Shown here piece by piece: positions 43,417 through 52,003 of a stretch of 64,000 bases of DNA (position 1 is its first letter; each line of letters starts with the position of its first letter). The stretch spans positions 168,395 to 232,394 of the forward strand of contig NZ_JABBNI010000067.1 of assembly GCF_012926525.1 (NCBI RefSeq). Direction: 5' to 3'. The stretch is from Clostridium muellerianum. GTDB lineage: Bacteria; Bacillota; Clostridia; Clostridiales; Clostridiaceae. Below the pieces are notes generated by a model. It ran no database searches. It was not told the DNA's origin and saw only the letters and a list, made by a program, of their open reading frames with translations. A program made the position numbers and the translations under genes.

Positions 43417-44307
43417 ATGACAGGTGAAAGAATATTAGTAGTTGATGATGATAAATTAAACTTGACTCTTATAAGCGATATTTTAAAAGTGGAAGGATAT
43501 GAAGTTTATCCCTTTTTCAATGGAAGTTCTATATTAGAAAAGACATATTTAATTAAGCCATCAGCAATACTTTTAGATATAATATTACCAGACATTGATG
43601 GATTTGAAATTTGTAAAATGTTAAAAGAAGATATATATACTAAGGATATACCTATTATTATGATAACGGGAAGAACCCACAGCAGTGATGTAAAAAAGGC
43701 ACTAGAGTTAGGAGCTTTCGATTACATAAAAAAACCTATAGATGAAGTTGAGGTGGCTGCTAGAGTTAAGTCTGTTTTAAGATATAATGAATATCAAGAA
43801 AAGTTAAAAGCTATGGCTATTAAAGATGGACTTACTGGTTTGTATAATCATACTTTTTTAATCGAGATATTAGAAAAGGAAATAAAAAAACATGAAAAAA
43901 AAGTATCCAGTATTTCTTTTGCAATGATAGATATTGATTATTTTAAAAAGGTGAATGATGCTTATGGACATTTGTTTGGAGATAAAGTATTAAAGGGGCT
44001 TTCAGATATGTTATTGAAATCCGTACCTAATTCTGATATTGTGGGTAGATATGGAGGAGAAGAATTTGGTATTATATTTACACATGAAAGTAAGGGGAAT
44101 TTAGAAAAGTTATGTGAAACATTGAGAAAAAACGTTCAGGATGCTGAGTTTGAAACAGATGGTACCAAAGTTAAAATTACTATAAGTATAGGTGCTTGTT
44201 TTAGAGAAAATACAAAAGGTTTAAAAAGTGATGAAATTATAAGAAAAGCTGATGAAGCTCTATATAAGGCTAAAAGTAGCGGGCGCAATAAAATAGAAAT
44301 AGTTTAA
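43417..44307 (+). CDS. Response regulator with GGDEF domain (diguanylate cyclase)
   Basis: A 296-residue PleD-like protein: receiver domain (phospho-acceptor Asp54 in LLDIILPD) and a GGDEF domain from about residue 130. DGLTGLYNH opens the catalytic domain and the active-site loop is GGEEF (213-217), so it should make c-di-GMP from two GTP. The inhibitory RxxD site that normally lies five residues before GGDEF is absent (PNSD instead), so product inhibition is unlikely at that site. No kinase gene is adjacent. AAAAGGGGAAATGAT precedes ATG 43417. A terminator follows. Confidence 0.93.
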   Translation: MTGERILVVDDDKLNLTLISDILKVEGYEVYPFFNGSSILEKTYLIKPSAILLDIILPDIDGFEICKMLKEDIYTKDIPIIMITGRTHSSDVKKALELGAFDYIKKPIDEVEVAARVKSVLRYNEYQEKLKAMAIKDGLTGLYNHTFLIEILEKEIKKHEKKVSSISFAMIDIDYFKKVNDAYGHLFGDKVLKGLSDMLLKSVPNSDIVGRYGGEEFGIIFTHESKGNLEKLCETLRKNVQDAEFETDGTKVKITISIGACFRENTKGLKSDEIIRKADEALYKAKSSGRNKIEIV

Positions 44308-44402
44308 TATATGTTTATTTAAGAAGTAGTTTTTTTATTATTTATAGAATAGAAAATTGTTTTAAAATAGATTTTAATATATTATATTAAAGTATAAAAT
44401 AG

Positions 44403-44444
44403 AAGCTGTGAAACTAAGAAGTTAAATTTAATGTTTCACGGCTT
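44403..44444 (+). terminator. Terminator of the GGDEF gene
   Basis: A 12-bp stem (AAGCTGTGAAAC with GTTTCACGGCTT, one G-U) and an 18-base loop, followed by TTT and AT-rich sequence. Confidence 0.75.
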
Positions 44445-44651
44445 TTTAATTTAAAAGTATAATTTTCACATAAATATGTTATATATTTATCAATGTAGAA
44501 TATCACAATTAATTTAAAATGATATTCTGGTTGCTTTAAAATTAAATATGAGTATTATATAGGGTCTAAAATGACAATTAAATTATATTAATTTCGCATT
44601 TTGGGAAGTTTGTCTTAAATTTTTATGTATTTATTTATTTAAAATTATTGT
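44445..44651. other. AT-rich intergenic region
   Basis: Part of a gap of about 400 bases between the GGDEF gene and the Crp/Fnr gene. Apart from the terminator before it and the promoter after it, I see no gene or repeat. Confidence 0.4.
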
Positions 44652-44677
44652 TATAATTTTAAATGGGACATATGTCC
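44652..44677 (+). promoter_or_regulatory. Promoter region with palindrome GGACATATGTCC
   Basis: TATAAT at 44652-44657 is a candidate -10 with a weak -35. The perfect 12-base palindrome GGACATATGTCC (44666-44677) lies just downstream, near the expected transcription start and 48 bases before the Crp/Fnr-type gene. An autoregulatory repressor site is the simplest reading. Confidence 0.55.
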
Positions 44678-44724
44678 TGTATGTAAAGGTTTAGGTGTAT
44701 TATTATTATAAAGGAGAACAAGAG

Positions 44725-45402
44725 ATGAGCATTTTAAAGGTAGTAGAAGTTATTGAAAAGGAAAAAATTATTTATAATATTTTAAAGTCATGCCCCTATG
44801 AAATACTTAAGCAGTGGGAGATATTTAAATATAAAAAGGGAAAAACGTTTTTGAAACAGGGTGAGATATACCCATACTTTTTTATAATAATTGAAGGACA
44901 AGCTAATATTTTCGTTATGTCTCATAACGGGAAAAGGTATTCTCAATCCATATACACAGAGGGGAATTTCATTGGTGAACTGGAGATATTCAATAACATT
45001 CCTTATAGTTGTTCCATTGAAGCTCTAACAGATATTAAACTTTTGGCTTTAAAAAGAGAGAGTTTTTTAAAATGGTATGACATGGATAAAAATATATGTA
45101 AGTATATTACAGAGCAGATGTGTACTGCATTTTATACTCTTTCACAGAAATCAGCAGAAGATACTCTATATACATTAAAAGAAAGGATATGCAACTATCT
45201 TTTAGAAGAATATGGTAAGAGTTCTAAAGCTAATATAAGCATAGATAAAGATACTTTAACTGCACAGCTGGCAGTAACAAAGAGGAGTTTGAATAGAACT
45301 TTTATGGAACTTAGAAAAGAAGGTATCCTTGAAATAAGCAATTCTCAAGTTTTTATTATGAATTTGGATAAACTTAAAAATTTAACAAAGAAAAATATTT
45401 AA
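44725..45402 (+). CDS. Crp/Fnr family transcriptional regulator
   Basis: A 225-residue regulator: an N-terminal cyclic-nucleotide-binding-type beta barrel (FLKQGEIYPYFFIIIEGQANIF, then GNFIGELEIFNN) and a C-terminal winged helix (DTLTAQLAVTKRSLNRTFMELRKEG). The PRxA cAMP contact is not conserved and there is no N-terminal Fe-S cysteine cluster, so the effector is unknown. ATG 44725 has AAGGAG; the frame can extend to GTG 44695. It is the first gene of an operon with nucleoside phosphorylase and ECF transporter genes, and a nucleoside-related effector is plausible. Confidence 0.88.
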   Translation: MSILKVVEVIEKEKIIYNILKSCPYEILKQWEIFKYKKGKTFLKQGEIYPYFFIIIEGQANIFVMSHNGKRYSQSIYTEGNFIGELEIFNNIPYSCSIEALTDIKLLALKRESFLKWYDMDKNICKYITEQMCTAFYTLSQKSAEDTLYTLKERICNYLLEEYGKSSKANISIDKDTLTAQLAVTKRSLNRTFMELRKEGILEISNSQVFIMNLDKLKNLTKKNI

Positions 45403-45416
45403 ATGGAGGCTTATTT

Positions 45417-46160
45417 ATGACACTCATTCAACCACATATAAGATGTTCAAAAGATTTAAATGTAAAATACGCTATACTTCCAGGAGATCCTAAAAGGGTA
45501 GATAGAATAGCAGAATTTTTAGAAAATGTAGAAGAGGTGGGATTTAATCGTGAGTATAAATCTTTAGTGGGTTATTACAAAGGAATAAAGATACTTGCTA
45601 TGTCTACAGGTATGGGAGGAGCGTCTACTGGCATAGCCGTAGAAGAACTTAAAAATATAGGACTTGAAGCCTTAATAAGAATTGGAAGCTGTGGAGCTAC
45701 ACAAGAAGGAATAAGAATTGGAGATCTTATCATTCCTAATGGAATAGTGAGAGATGAAGGAGCTTCAAGAGCTTATGTTGAGGAAAAATATCCAGCAGTA
45801 CCAGATACTGAACTTTTGTTTAACATTATTAATAGTGCACAAAAGCAAGAATTTCCTTACCATGTAGGTATAGCAAGAAGTCATGATAGTTTTTATACTG
45901 ATGAAGAAGAAAATATAGATAATTATTGGAGTAAGAAAAGAGTTTTAGGTGCGGATATGGAAAGTGCAGCGTTATTTGTTATAGGAGGATTAAGAGGATT
46001 AAAAACTGCATCAATTTTAAATGTAGTTGTAGAAATTGATGGAAATTTAGAAGAAAATATAAATGATTATGTTGATGGGGAAAATGCTACTTTAGATGGC
46101 GAGAAAAAAGAAATATTAACTGCACTTGAAGCAATTTATAATTACAGTAATAAAATTTAA
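45417..46160 (+). CDS. Nucleoside phosphorylase (uridine phosphorylase-like)
   Basis: A 247-residue member of the PNP/UDP family. It splits a nucleoside with phosphate into base and ribose-1-phosphate. Family motifs: LPGDPKRVDRIAEFL (phosphate-binding Gly-Asp-Pro and Arg), STGMGGAS, IRIGSCGATQ and the ribose-binding DMESAALF. The substrate (uridine or purine nucleoside) cannot be fixed by eye. It lies 14 bases after the regulator and 14 before an ECF S component, so the imported substrate is probably a nucleoside. Confidence 0.92.
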   Translation: MTLIQPHIRCSKDLNVKYAILPGDPKRVDRIAEFLENVEEVGFNREYKSLVGYYKGIKILAMSTGMGGASTGIAVEELKNIGLEALIRIGSCGATQEGIRIGDLIIPNGIVRDEGASRAYVEEKYPAVPDTELLFNIINSAQKQEFPYHVGIARSHDSFYTDEEENIDNYWSKKRVLGADMESAALFVIGGLRGLKTASILNVVVEIDGNLEENINDYVDGENATLDGEKKEILTALEAIYNYSNKI

Positions 46161-46174
46161 ATGGAGGTGATATT

Positions 46175-46777
46175 ATGAGTAAAAACAAAGGATGGTCTTT
46201 AAAACTTTCAACTACATCTTTAGTTCTTATACCAGCAGCAGTAGGTATAAATTACATAGGTAAACTTTTTGCAGGAATATTAAAATTACCACTATGGTTG
46301 GATGCTATAGGAACTATGCTTGCTAGTATCTTGGCTGGACCAGTGGTTGGGGCCGTAAGTGGAGCTATTAATAATATTATATATGGATTAACTATGGACC
46401 CAATATCGTTTATATATGCATTAACATCCATTTCAGTTGGACTTGTTTTAGGTTTTTTAAGTTATAAAGGATTTATAAAAAATGCCTTTACAGCAGTAAT
46501 TGCAGGAATAATTGTAGCTTTAGTTGCAGCTTGCGTATCTACACCAATAAATATAGCATTTTGGGGTGGACAAACAGGTAACTTATGGGGCGATGCTTTA
46601 TATGCTATTTTAACAGCTAAAGGTCAGCCAATTTGGATAGCATCATTAATAGATGAATTAGCAGTAGATATTCCAGATAAAATAGCTACAGTGTTAATAA
46701 GTTATGCTATATTTAAGGGACTTCCAAAGGCTCTTACAGTTTTATATCAAAATAATGAAGTTTATGACTTGGATTAG
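46175..46777 (+). CDS. ECF transporter S component (CD3073-like)
   Basis: A 200-residue integral membrane protein with about six helices: the substrate-binding unit of an energy-coupling-factor importer. It resembles the family named after C. difficile CD3073 (LPLWLDAIGTMLASILAGPVVGA, then NNIIYGLTMDP). The typical AxxxA-like small-residue helix in the N-terminal part would contact the T subunit. The operon context suggests a nucleoside as substrate; this is inference. GGAGGTGAT precedes ATG 46175. Confidence 0.85.
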   Translation: MSKNKGWSLKLSTTSLVLIPAAVGINYIGKLFAGILKLPLWLDAIGTMLASILAGPVVGAVSGAINNIIYGLTMDPISFIYALTSISVGLVLGFLSYKGFIKNAFTAVIAGIIVALVAACVSTPINIAFWGGQTGNLWGDALYAILTAKGQPIWIASLIDELAVDIPDKIATVLISYAIFKGLPKALTVLYQNNEVYDLD

Positions 46778-46801
46778 TCATTTTAAAGGTGAGGTGGTCA
46801 C

Positions 46802-47569
46802 ATGAAAAATTTAAGTTTATATACAGAAGGAAATAGTTTTGTACATAATATAGATCCAATTAGTAAAATTTTATATATAATTACAGCTATAGCTGTTGCT
46901 GCAATTATTCCAAATAAAATATCAGCTTTAGCTTGTATAATAGTAAGTTTTATATTAATAGTTTTTGCTAAAGTTTTTAAAAAGGTTATACCTCTTATAA
47001 ATTTTAGTTTGCTTATTCTTATATCTATAGTTATAATTCAAGGATTGTTTTTTCAAGAAAATAAAAATGTTGCATTTACTTTAGGAAAAATAAACTTTTA
47101 TAAGGAAGGTTTATCCCATGCTATTCTTATATGTTTTAGAGTAATTAATATACTTTGTGCTTTTTCTATATTGATTTTGACTACTAAACCTTCTGATTTA
47201 ATAGAAGAACTTGTGAAAAAGGGTTTATCACCAAAAATAGGCTATGTTTTAAGCTCCGTTTTGCAAATAATTCCTCAAATGACATCTACTATGGGAACTA
47301 TAATGGATGCTCAAAAGTCAAGAGGTATGGAAACTGAAGGAAAGTTTATAGTTAGATTAAAAGCATTTTTCCCTCTTATAGGTCCTGTGGTTATGAATTC
47401 TTTAATAGCAACTAGAGAAAGAGCTATGGCTTTAGAAGTAAGAGGTTTCTCTTCAAATGGTAAAAAGACTTTTTTAAATGAAAGAATTTACCCTAAATTT
47501 AATGGACTTTTTAGAATATGTATGATTTTGATAATAGTTGCAGCGATAGTATGGAGGGTAGCTTTATGA
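46802..47569 (+). CDS. ECF transporter transmembrane subunit EcfT
   Basis: A 255-residue membrane scaffold with five or six helices. The two coupling-helix motifs that dock onto the ATPases are visible as QKSRGMETEG and ALEVRGFSS (the Ala/Ser-Arg-Gly type). It links the S component with the two ATPases. GAGGTGG precedes ATG 46802. The stop overlaps the first ATPase gene by four bases (ATGA). Confidence 0.92.
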   Translation: MKNLSLYTEGNSFVHNIDPISKILYIITAIAVAAIIPNKISALACIIVSFILIVFAKVFKKVIPLINFSLLILISIVIIQGLFFQENKNVAFTLGKINFYKEGLSHAILICFRVINILCAFSILILTTKPSDLIEELVKKGLSPKIGYVLSSVLQIIPQMTSTMGTIMDAQKSRGMETEGKFIVRLKAFFPLIGPVVMNSLIATRERAMALEVRGFSSNGKKTFLNERIYPKFNGLFRICMILIIVAAIVWRVAL

Positions 47570-48411
47570 AGAAAATAGTAGTAGAAAATTTAAAATATAA
47601 ATATCCTCTTTCAAAGGATTTAGCATTAAGGGGTATATCATTTGAAATAGAAGAGGGAGAATTTATAGGAATTGTAGGAAGAAATGGTGCAGGAAAATCA
47701 ACTTTATGTCAGGCATTTACAGGATTAGTACCTAATTTCTTCTTCGGTGGATATGGTGGAAAAGTTTTAATTGATGGATTAGAAGTAAGAAAAGCTCCTT
47801 TAAGTGATTTATCCTTAAAGGTTGGTATAGTTTTTCAAAATCCATTTACTCAAGTTACAGGTTCTAAGCTTACTGTGTATGAAGAAATTGCTTTTGGACT
47901 TGAAAATATGGGGCTTTCTAGAGAAGAAATGAAAAAAAGAATAGATTATTCTTTACAACTTTTGTCTATAGAAAAGTTTAAAGATAGAAATCCTTTTGCA
48001 CTATCAGGTGGTCAAATGCAAAGAATGGCAATTGCCAGCATAATAGCAATGAAGCCAGATGTAATAGTTTTAGATGAACCTACATCTCAACTTGATCCTG
48101 AAGGTTCAGAAGAAGTATTTAAATCAGTTCATAAATTAAGTAAAGAAGGCATGACTGTAATAATGGTTGAGCATAAAATTGAAAAGATAGCTAAATATTC
48201 TGACAGAATTATGCTTTTAAATGAAGGAAAATTAATAGATTTTGATACACCAGAAAAAGTTTTTTCAAGAGAAGATTTAAGAAGTTATGGTGTTAAAGAA
48301 CCTTCATATACTGAAATGTGCAGAGAATTATCTTTAGTAAATCCTAAAACTGGATTATATCCAGCAACTTTAGAAGAAGCTTATGATTTGGTGGTGAGTT
48401 CCAATGGATAA
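47566..48411 (+). CDS. ECF transporter ATPase, first subunit
   Basis: A 281-residue ATPase: Walker A GRNGAGKST near residue 41, Q-loop FQNPFTQ, signature ALSGGQMQRMA, Walker B VIVLDEPTSQLD and switch His in MVEHKIEKIA. ATG 47566, with GGAGGG upstream, is the start; an in-frame ATG at 47518 lies deep in the EcfT gene. Pairs with the following gene. Confidence 0.93.
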   Translation: MKKIVVENLKYKYPLSKDLALRGISFEIEEGEFIGIVGRNGAGKSTLCQAFTGLVPNFFFGGYGGKVLIDGLEVRKAPLSDLSLKVGIVFQNPFTQVTGSKLTVYEEIAFGLENMGLSREEMKKRIDYSLQLLSIEKFKDRNPFALSGGQMQRMAIASIIAMKPDVIVLDEPTSQLDPEGSEEVFKSVHKLSKEGMTVIMVEHKIEKIAKYSDRIMLLNEGKLIDFDTPEKVFSREDLRSYGVKEPSYTEMCRELSLVNPKTGLYPATLEEAYDLVVSSNG

Positions 48412-49210
48412 AAAAATTGAAGTTAAAAACCTTCATTTTTCATATAATAAAGATGAGGAAATTTTAAAGGGAATAAATTTAGAGCTAGATAATAGAAGTA
48501 CAGCTATAATTGGCCAAAATGGTGCAGGAAAAACTACTTTTGTTAAGCTTCTTAAGGGCCTTCTAAAACCTTCAGAAGGAGACGTATTTGTACAAGGTAC
48601 AAACACTAAGAAAGCAACTGTAGCTACTCTATCATCAAAAATAGGATTGGTTTTTCAAAATCCTAATGATCAAATATTTAAAAATAAAGTAATAGATGAA
48701 GTTATGTTTGGAGCATTAAATATTGGACAAAACAGGGAAGAAGCCTATAAAAATTCTATGGATGCTTTAAAAATGGTAGGATTAGAACATTTAGAACATA
48801 GTAATCCTTACGATTTAAGCTTATCTGAAAGAAAACTTATAAGTATAGCTTCAATAGTTTCTATGAATACAGATATTATAATATTTGATGAACCAACCAT
48901 TGCGCAGGATTATGAAGGAAGAGAAAAAATAAAAAATATAATATTTAAATTGAGAGAAAAAAATAAGCTTGTTATAACAATAATTCATGATATGGACTTT
49001 GTAGCAGAATGTTTTGAAAGAGTTATTGTGTTTACCCAAGGAAAAATGTTAATGGATGGCACAACAAGGGAGATTTTTTCAAGAGAAGAGGAACTTAAAA
49101 AAGCGTATCTAGAAGCGCCTCATATAACTAAGTTTTGTAAAAAGCTAGGCTTTAAAGAAACCTTCCTAACTGTTCGTGAATTTGTAGAATATAAAAAAAA
49201 TATTTTATAG
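48404..49210 (+). CDS. ECF transporter ATPase, second subunit
   Basis: A 268-residue ATPase: Walker A GQNGAGKTT, Q-loop FQNPNDQ and Walker B IIIFDEPTIAQD. The signature loop is degenerate, reading DLSLSERKLISIA where LSGGQ is normal. The paired ATPase has an intact signature, so the heterodimer may have one canonical and one altered site. Overlaps the previous gene by eight bases. Terminator follows six bases after the stop. Confidence 0.92.
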   Translation: MDKKIEVKNLHFSYNKDEEILKGINLELDNRSTAIIGQNGAGKTTFVKLLKGLLKPSEGDVFVQGTNTKKATVATLSSKIGLVFQNPNDQIFKNKVIDEVMFGALNIGQNREEAYKNSMDALKMVGLEHLEHSNPYDLSLSERKLISIASIVSMNTDIIIFDEPTIAQDYEGREKIKNIIFKLREKNKLVITIIHDMDFVAECFERVIVFTQGKMLMDGTTREIFSREEELKKAYLEAPHITKFCKKLGFKETFLTVREFVEYKKNIL

Positions 49211-49215
49211 TAATT

Positions 49216-49262
49216 AAAATGCCCTATAAATTGCTTATATAAAGTAGTTTGTAGGGTGTTTT
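49216..49262 (+). terminator. Terminator of the nucleoside/ECF operon
   Basis: A stem of about 15 bp with three G-U pairs, centred on CCCTA and TAGGG, and a 17-base loop, ending in GTTTTAG. Confidence 0.7.
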
Positions 49263-49403
49263 AGAATTAAATTGAAAATAAAGTATGAAATTAATAGCAA
49301 TTGAATAAAAGAATTAAAACTTACTGCAAAATATTGATAAAATTTATTGTATAATAAATATATTAGATGTTCATAACATAATACAGGTAGGAGCGTGGAG
49401 AAA

Positions 49404-50507
49404 ATGAGACTTGTGCCAATACAATATGTCAAAGCAGGAAGTTTTTTGGCTAAAACTATTTATGATGATAAAGGAAGTATTTTACTAAGAGAGGGTGTAA
49501 AACTAACAGATGGTTATATAAAAAGAATAACTCAACTTGGTATGTTTAGCATGTATATAAATGATGAATACAGTGAAAAGGAAGTTGAGGATATAATAAA
49601 GCCAGAGTTAAGACAAAAAGCAATTAAAACTATAAAGGAAACATTTTATAGTCTTGAAAAGTTTAATTTAAATGTAGGAAAGAATTCATTTAAGGACAAA
49701 ATCCTTATGGCTGAGAGAGAAAGGTATTTTGAAGATATAAATGACATTGTAAAAGAAATTATGGAAGAACTTCTTTCTAAGAAAACGGTTTTAATCAATA
49801 TTGTAGATATAAAAAGTATAGATAATTATACTTATCAACATAGTGTCAATGTGGCAGTGTTATCTTTAGTACTTGGTATACAATTACAGCTTGGGAAAAA
49901 ACAATTAAATGATTTGTGTTTAGGTGCATTAATTCATGATATCGGAAAAGCACTTATACCCCATGATATATTGTACAAAAAAGAAAAACTTACAGAAGAA
50001 GAAAAAAATACATTACAGGATCATCCAATAAGAGGCTATGATTTTCTTAAGGGTAGTTTGGATATATCTGCGCCAGCTAGAATTGTTACTCTACAACATC
50101 ATGAAAGACAGGATGGAAAAGGATATCCAGAAGGAAGAAAAGAAGATGAAGTAAATATTTTAGCTCAAGTAGTAGCTGTAGCAGACGTATATGATGCATT
50201 AACATCAGATCGTCCTCATAGAAAAGCTTTAAGTCCTAATGATGCAGTGGAATATATTATGGCAAATGGAGATAAGCAATTCAACTATGAGATAGTAAAA
50301 GCTTTTAGTAAATGCATAGTGCCTTATCCAGAAGGAACTATTGTTAGATTAAGTAATGGAGAAATAGCAGTTATAGAAGAAGTATATCCTAATTTTTCAT
50401 TAAGACCTAAAGTTAAAATTATAAATAAGTTAAATAAAGAAATAGTCAGGGATCTTAGATATGAATTAGAAATAGTTATAGAGGGACCAGAATATGAAAT
50501 TGTATAA
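49404..50507 (+). CDS. HD-GYP domain protein (probable c-di-GMP phosphodiesterase)
   Basis: A 367-residue cytosolic protein with an N-terminal helical region of about 125 residues and a complete HD-GYP domain: His146, His178-Asp179, His207, the HHE triad 232-234 and GYP at 240-242 in DGKGYPEG. It should hydrolyse c-di-GMP. A diguanylate cyclase is encoded 5 kb upstream. A C-terminal segment of about 60 residues (GTIVRLSNGEIAVIEEV) forms a small beta domain common in this subgroup. ATG 49404 is preferred to GTG 49395 because of spacing to the Shine-Dalgarno sequence. Confidence 0.93.
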   Translation: MRLVPIQYVKAGSFLAKTIYDDKGSILLREGVKLTDGYIKRITQLGMFSMYINDEYSEKEVEDIIKPELRQKAIKTIKETFYSLEKFNLNVGKNSFKDKILMAERERYFEDINDIVKEIMEELLSKKTVLINIVDIKSIDNYTYQHSVNVAVLSLVLGIQLQLGKKQLNDLCLGALIHDIGKALIPHDILYKKEKLTEEEKNTLQDHPIRGYDFLKGSLDISAPARIVTLQHHERQDGKGYPEGRKEDEVNILAQVVAVADVYDALTSDRPHRKALSPNDAVEYIMANGDKQFNYEIVKAFSKCIVPYPEGTIVRLSNGEIAVIEEVYPNFSLRPKVKIINKLNKEIVRDLRYELEIVIEGPEYEIV

Positions 50508-50675
50508 AATTAAGATAATACTATTGCGTTTAAATAGGACAATAGAATAAACAAAAGTTGATTTTTCTGAAAATACAGTATTTTTTTATTTAAGTATTCT
50601 TATTTTTAGAGTATAATGTTATTAGAAATATTATCATAAAAATACATTACTGGATACTTAAGGGAGGATACTAAA

Positions 50676-51854
50676 ATGAATATTTACAGCATCAAGTTTA
50701 ATAAAAAATTATATTTTCTAATTATTATTATATTTTTAGTTGTTACAATATCACTTTTCTTTTTTATAAAAAATATAAAAGCGAAGGAGAGACCGATAAT
50801 TATTGGATTTGATGCTCAGCTCACAGGTAAACAAGCTGAACTTGGAATACAGGAAAGGAATGGTGTTCAGCTTGCAGTGGAAAAAATTAATGCATTGGGA
50901 GGAATTTCTGGGCGGCAGGTGCAATTAATGGTCCGTGATGACCTTGGAATTCCAGAACAAGCGAAAAAAATGGATAAGGATCTTATTAACATAGGCTCTG
51001 TTGCTATTATTGGTCATGCTACTAGTGCCCAAACTTTAGCTGGTATTAATGTGACAAATACCGCTAAAGAGATAATGATAGGACCAACTGTTTCAACTCC
51101 AGAATTAACAAGGTTGGATGACTATTTTTTTCGAGTATATCCTTCTTTTAAAGATAGCTCTGAAGCTTTTGCAAAATACATTTATAACAAAAATAATATA
51201 AAACATATGTCTATAATTTATGATACAGACAATGCAGCATACTCAAAAGATTATACTATTTTTTTAAAAAATAAGTTTAAATCCTTAGGCGGAGATATAA
51301 ACGAAGAAATTAGCTTTTCTTCTATGCAGCAGACGGATTTTTCTCCATTAATAACAAAATTATGTAATAACAAACCAGAAGGGTTACTTATAGTTGCATC
51401 AGATGTTGATACAGCTTTAATTGCTAAAAAAATTAAATTTATAGATGGTAATCTTCCACTATTTACTTCAGCTTGGGCACAAACAGAAACATTAATAAAA
51501 AATGGAGGAACAGCAGTTGAAGGAATGAAACTGGAACAGTCATATGCTTTAAACAGTAGATTACAATCTTTCATTGATTTTCAATCTAAATATAAAGATA
51601 GATTTGGAAGTGAACCTTGTTTTGGTGCGGCTTTTGGATATGAAGCTACTTTAACACTTATTGATGCACTCAAAAAAACTGGTGGCGAGAAAAAAGGATT
51701 AAAGGAGGAACTTTTAAAAAGTAATACTTCTTTAGGGTTAATGAACAACTTTTCTTTTGATAAATTTGGTGATGTAAAAAGACCTTTTTATTTAACTTCT
51801 ATTAATGGAGGTAAATTTATCTTAGTTGATCAATTAACTTCAGTAAGTCAGTAA
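50676..51854 (+). CDS. Membrane-anchored periplasmic-binding-type protein (branched-chain amino acid family)
   Basis: A 392-residue protein. Residues 8-32 form a hydrophobic anchor without a lipobox Cys. The rest is a Leu/Ile/Val-binding-protein fold (Peripla_BP_6): IGFDAQLTGKQAELGIQERNGVQLAVEKIN, then VAIIGHATSAQTLAG and GFGYEAT-like features. No permease or ATPase genes accompany it, so it may be a stand-alone sensor or serve a transporter elsewhere. AAGGGAGG precedes ATG 50676. It follows the HD-GYP gene by 168 bases. Confidence 0.87.
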   Translation: MNIYSIKFNKKLYFLIIIIFLVVTISLFFFIKNIKAKERPIIIGFDAQLTGKQAELGIQERNGVQLAVEKINALGGISGRQVQLMVRDDLGIPEQAKKMDKDLINIGSVAIIGHATSAQTLAGINVTNTAKEIMIGPTVSTPELTRLDDYFFRVYPSFKDSSEAFAKYIYNKNNIKHMSIIYDTDNAAYSKDYTIFLKNKFKSLGGDINEEISFSSMQQTDFSPLITKLCNNKPEGLLIVASDVDTALIAKKIKFIDGNLPLFTSAWAQTETLIKNGGTAVEGMKLEQSYALNSRLQSFIDFQSKYKDRFGSEPCFGAAFGYEATLTLIDALKKTGGEKKGLKEELLKSNTSLGLMNNFSFDKFGDVKRPFYLTSINGGKFILVDQLTSVSQ

Positions 51855-52003
51855 AATAGAAGTTTATTAATATATTGCAGTATCAGGAGAAAACAAGTTA
51901 TTAATTTGTTTTGTTAATAATTAAATATTATAAAAAATCAGTTAAGGACCAATAATTGTAATAGTTTTTTATGTGTCTTTGAACTGATATTATAACAGAA
52001 AAA

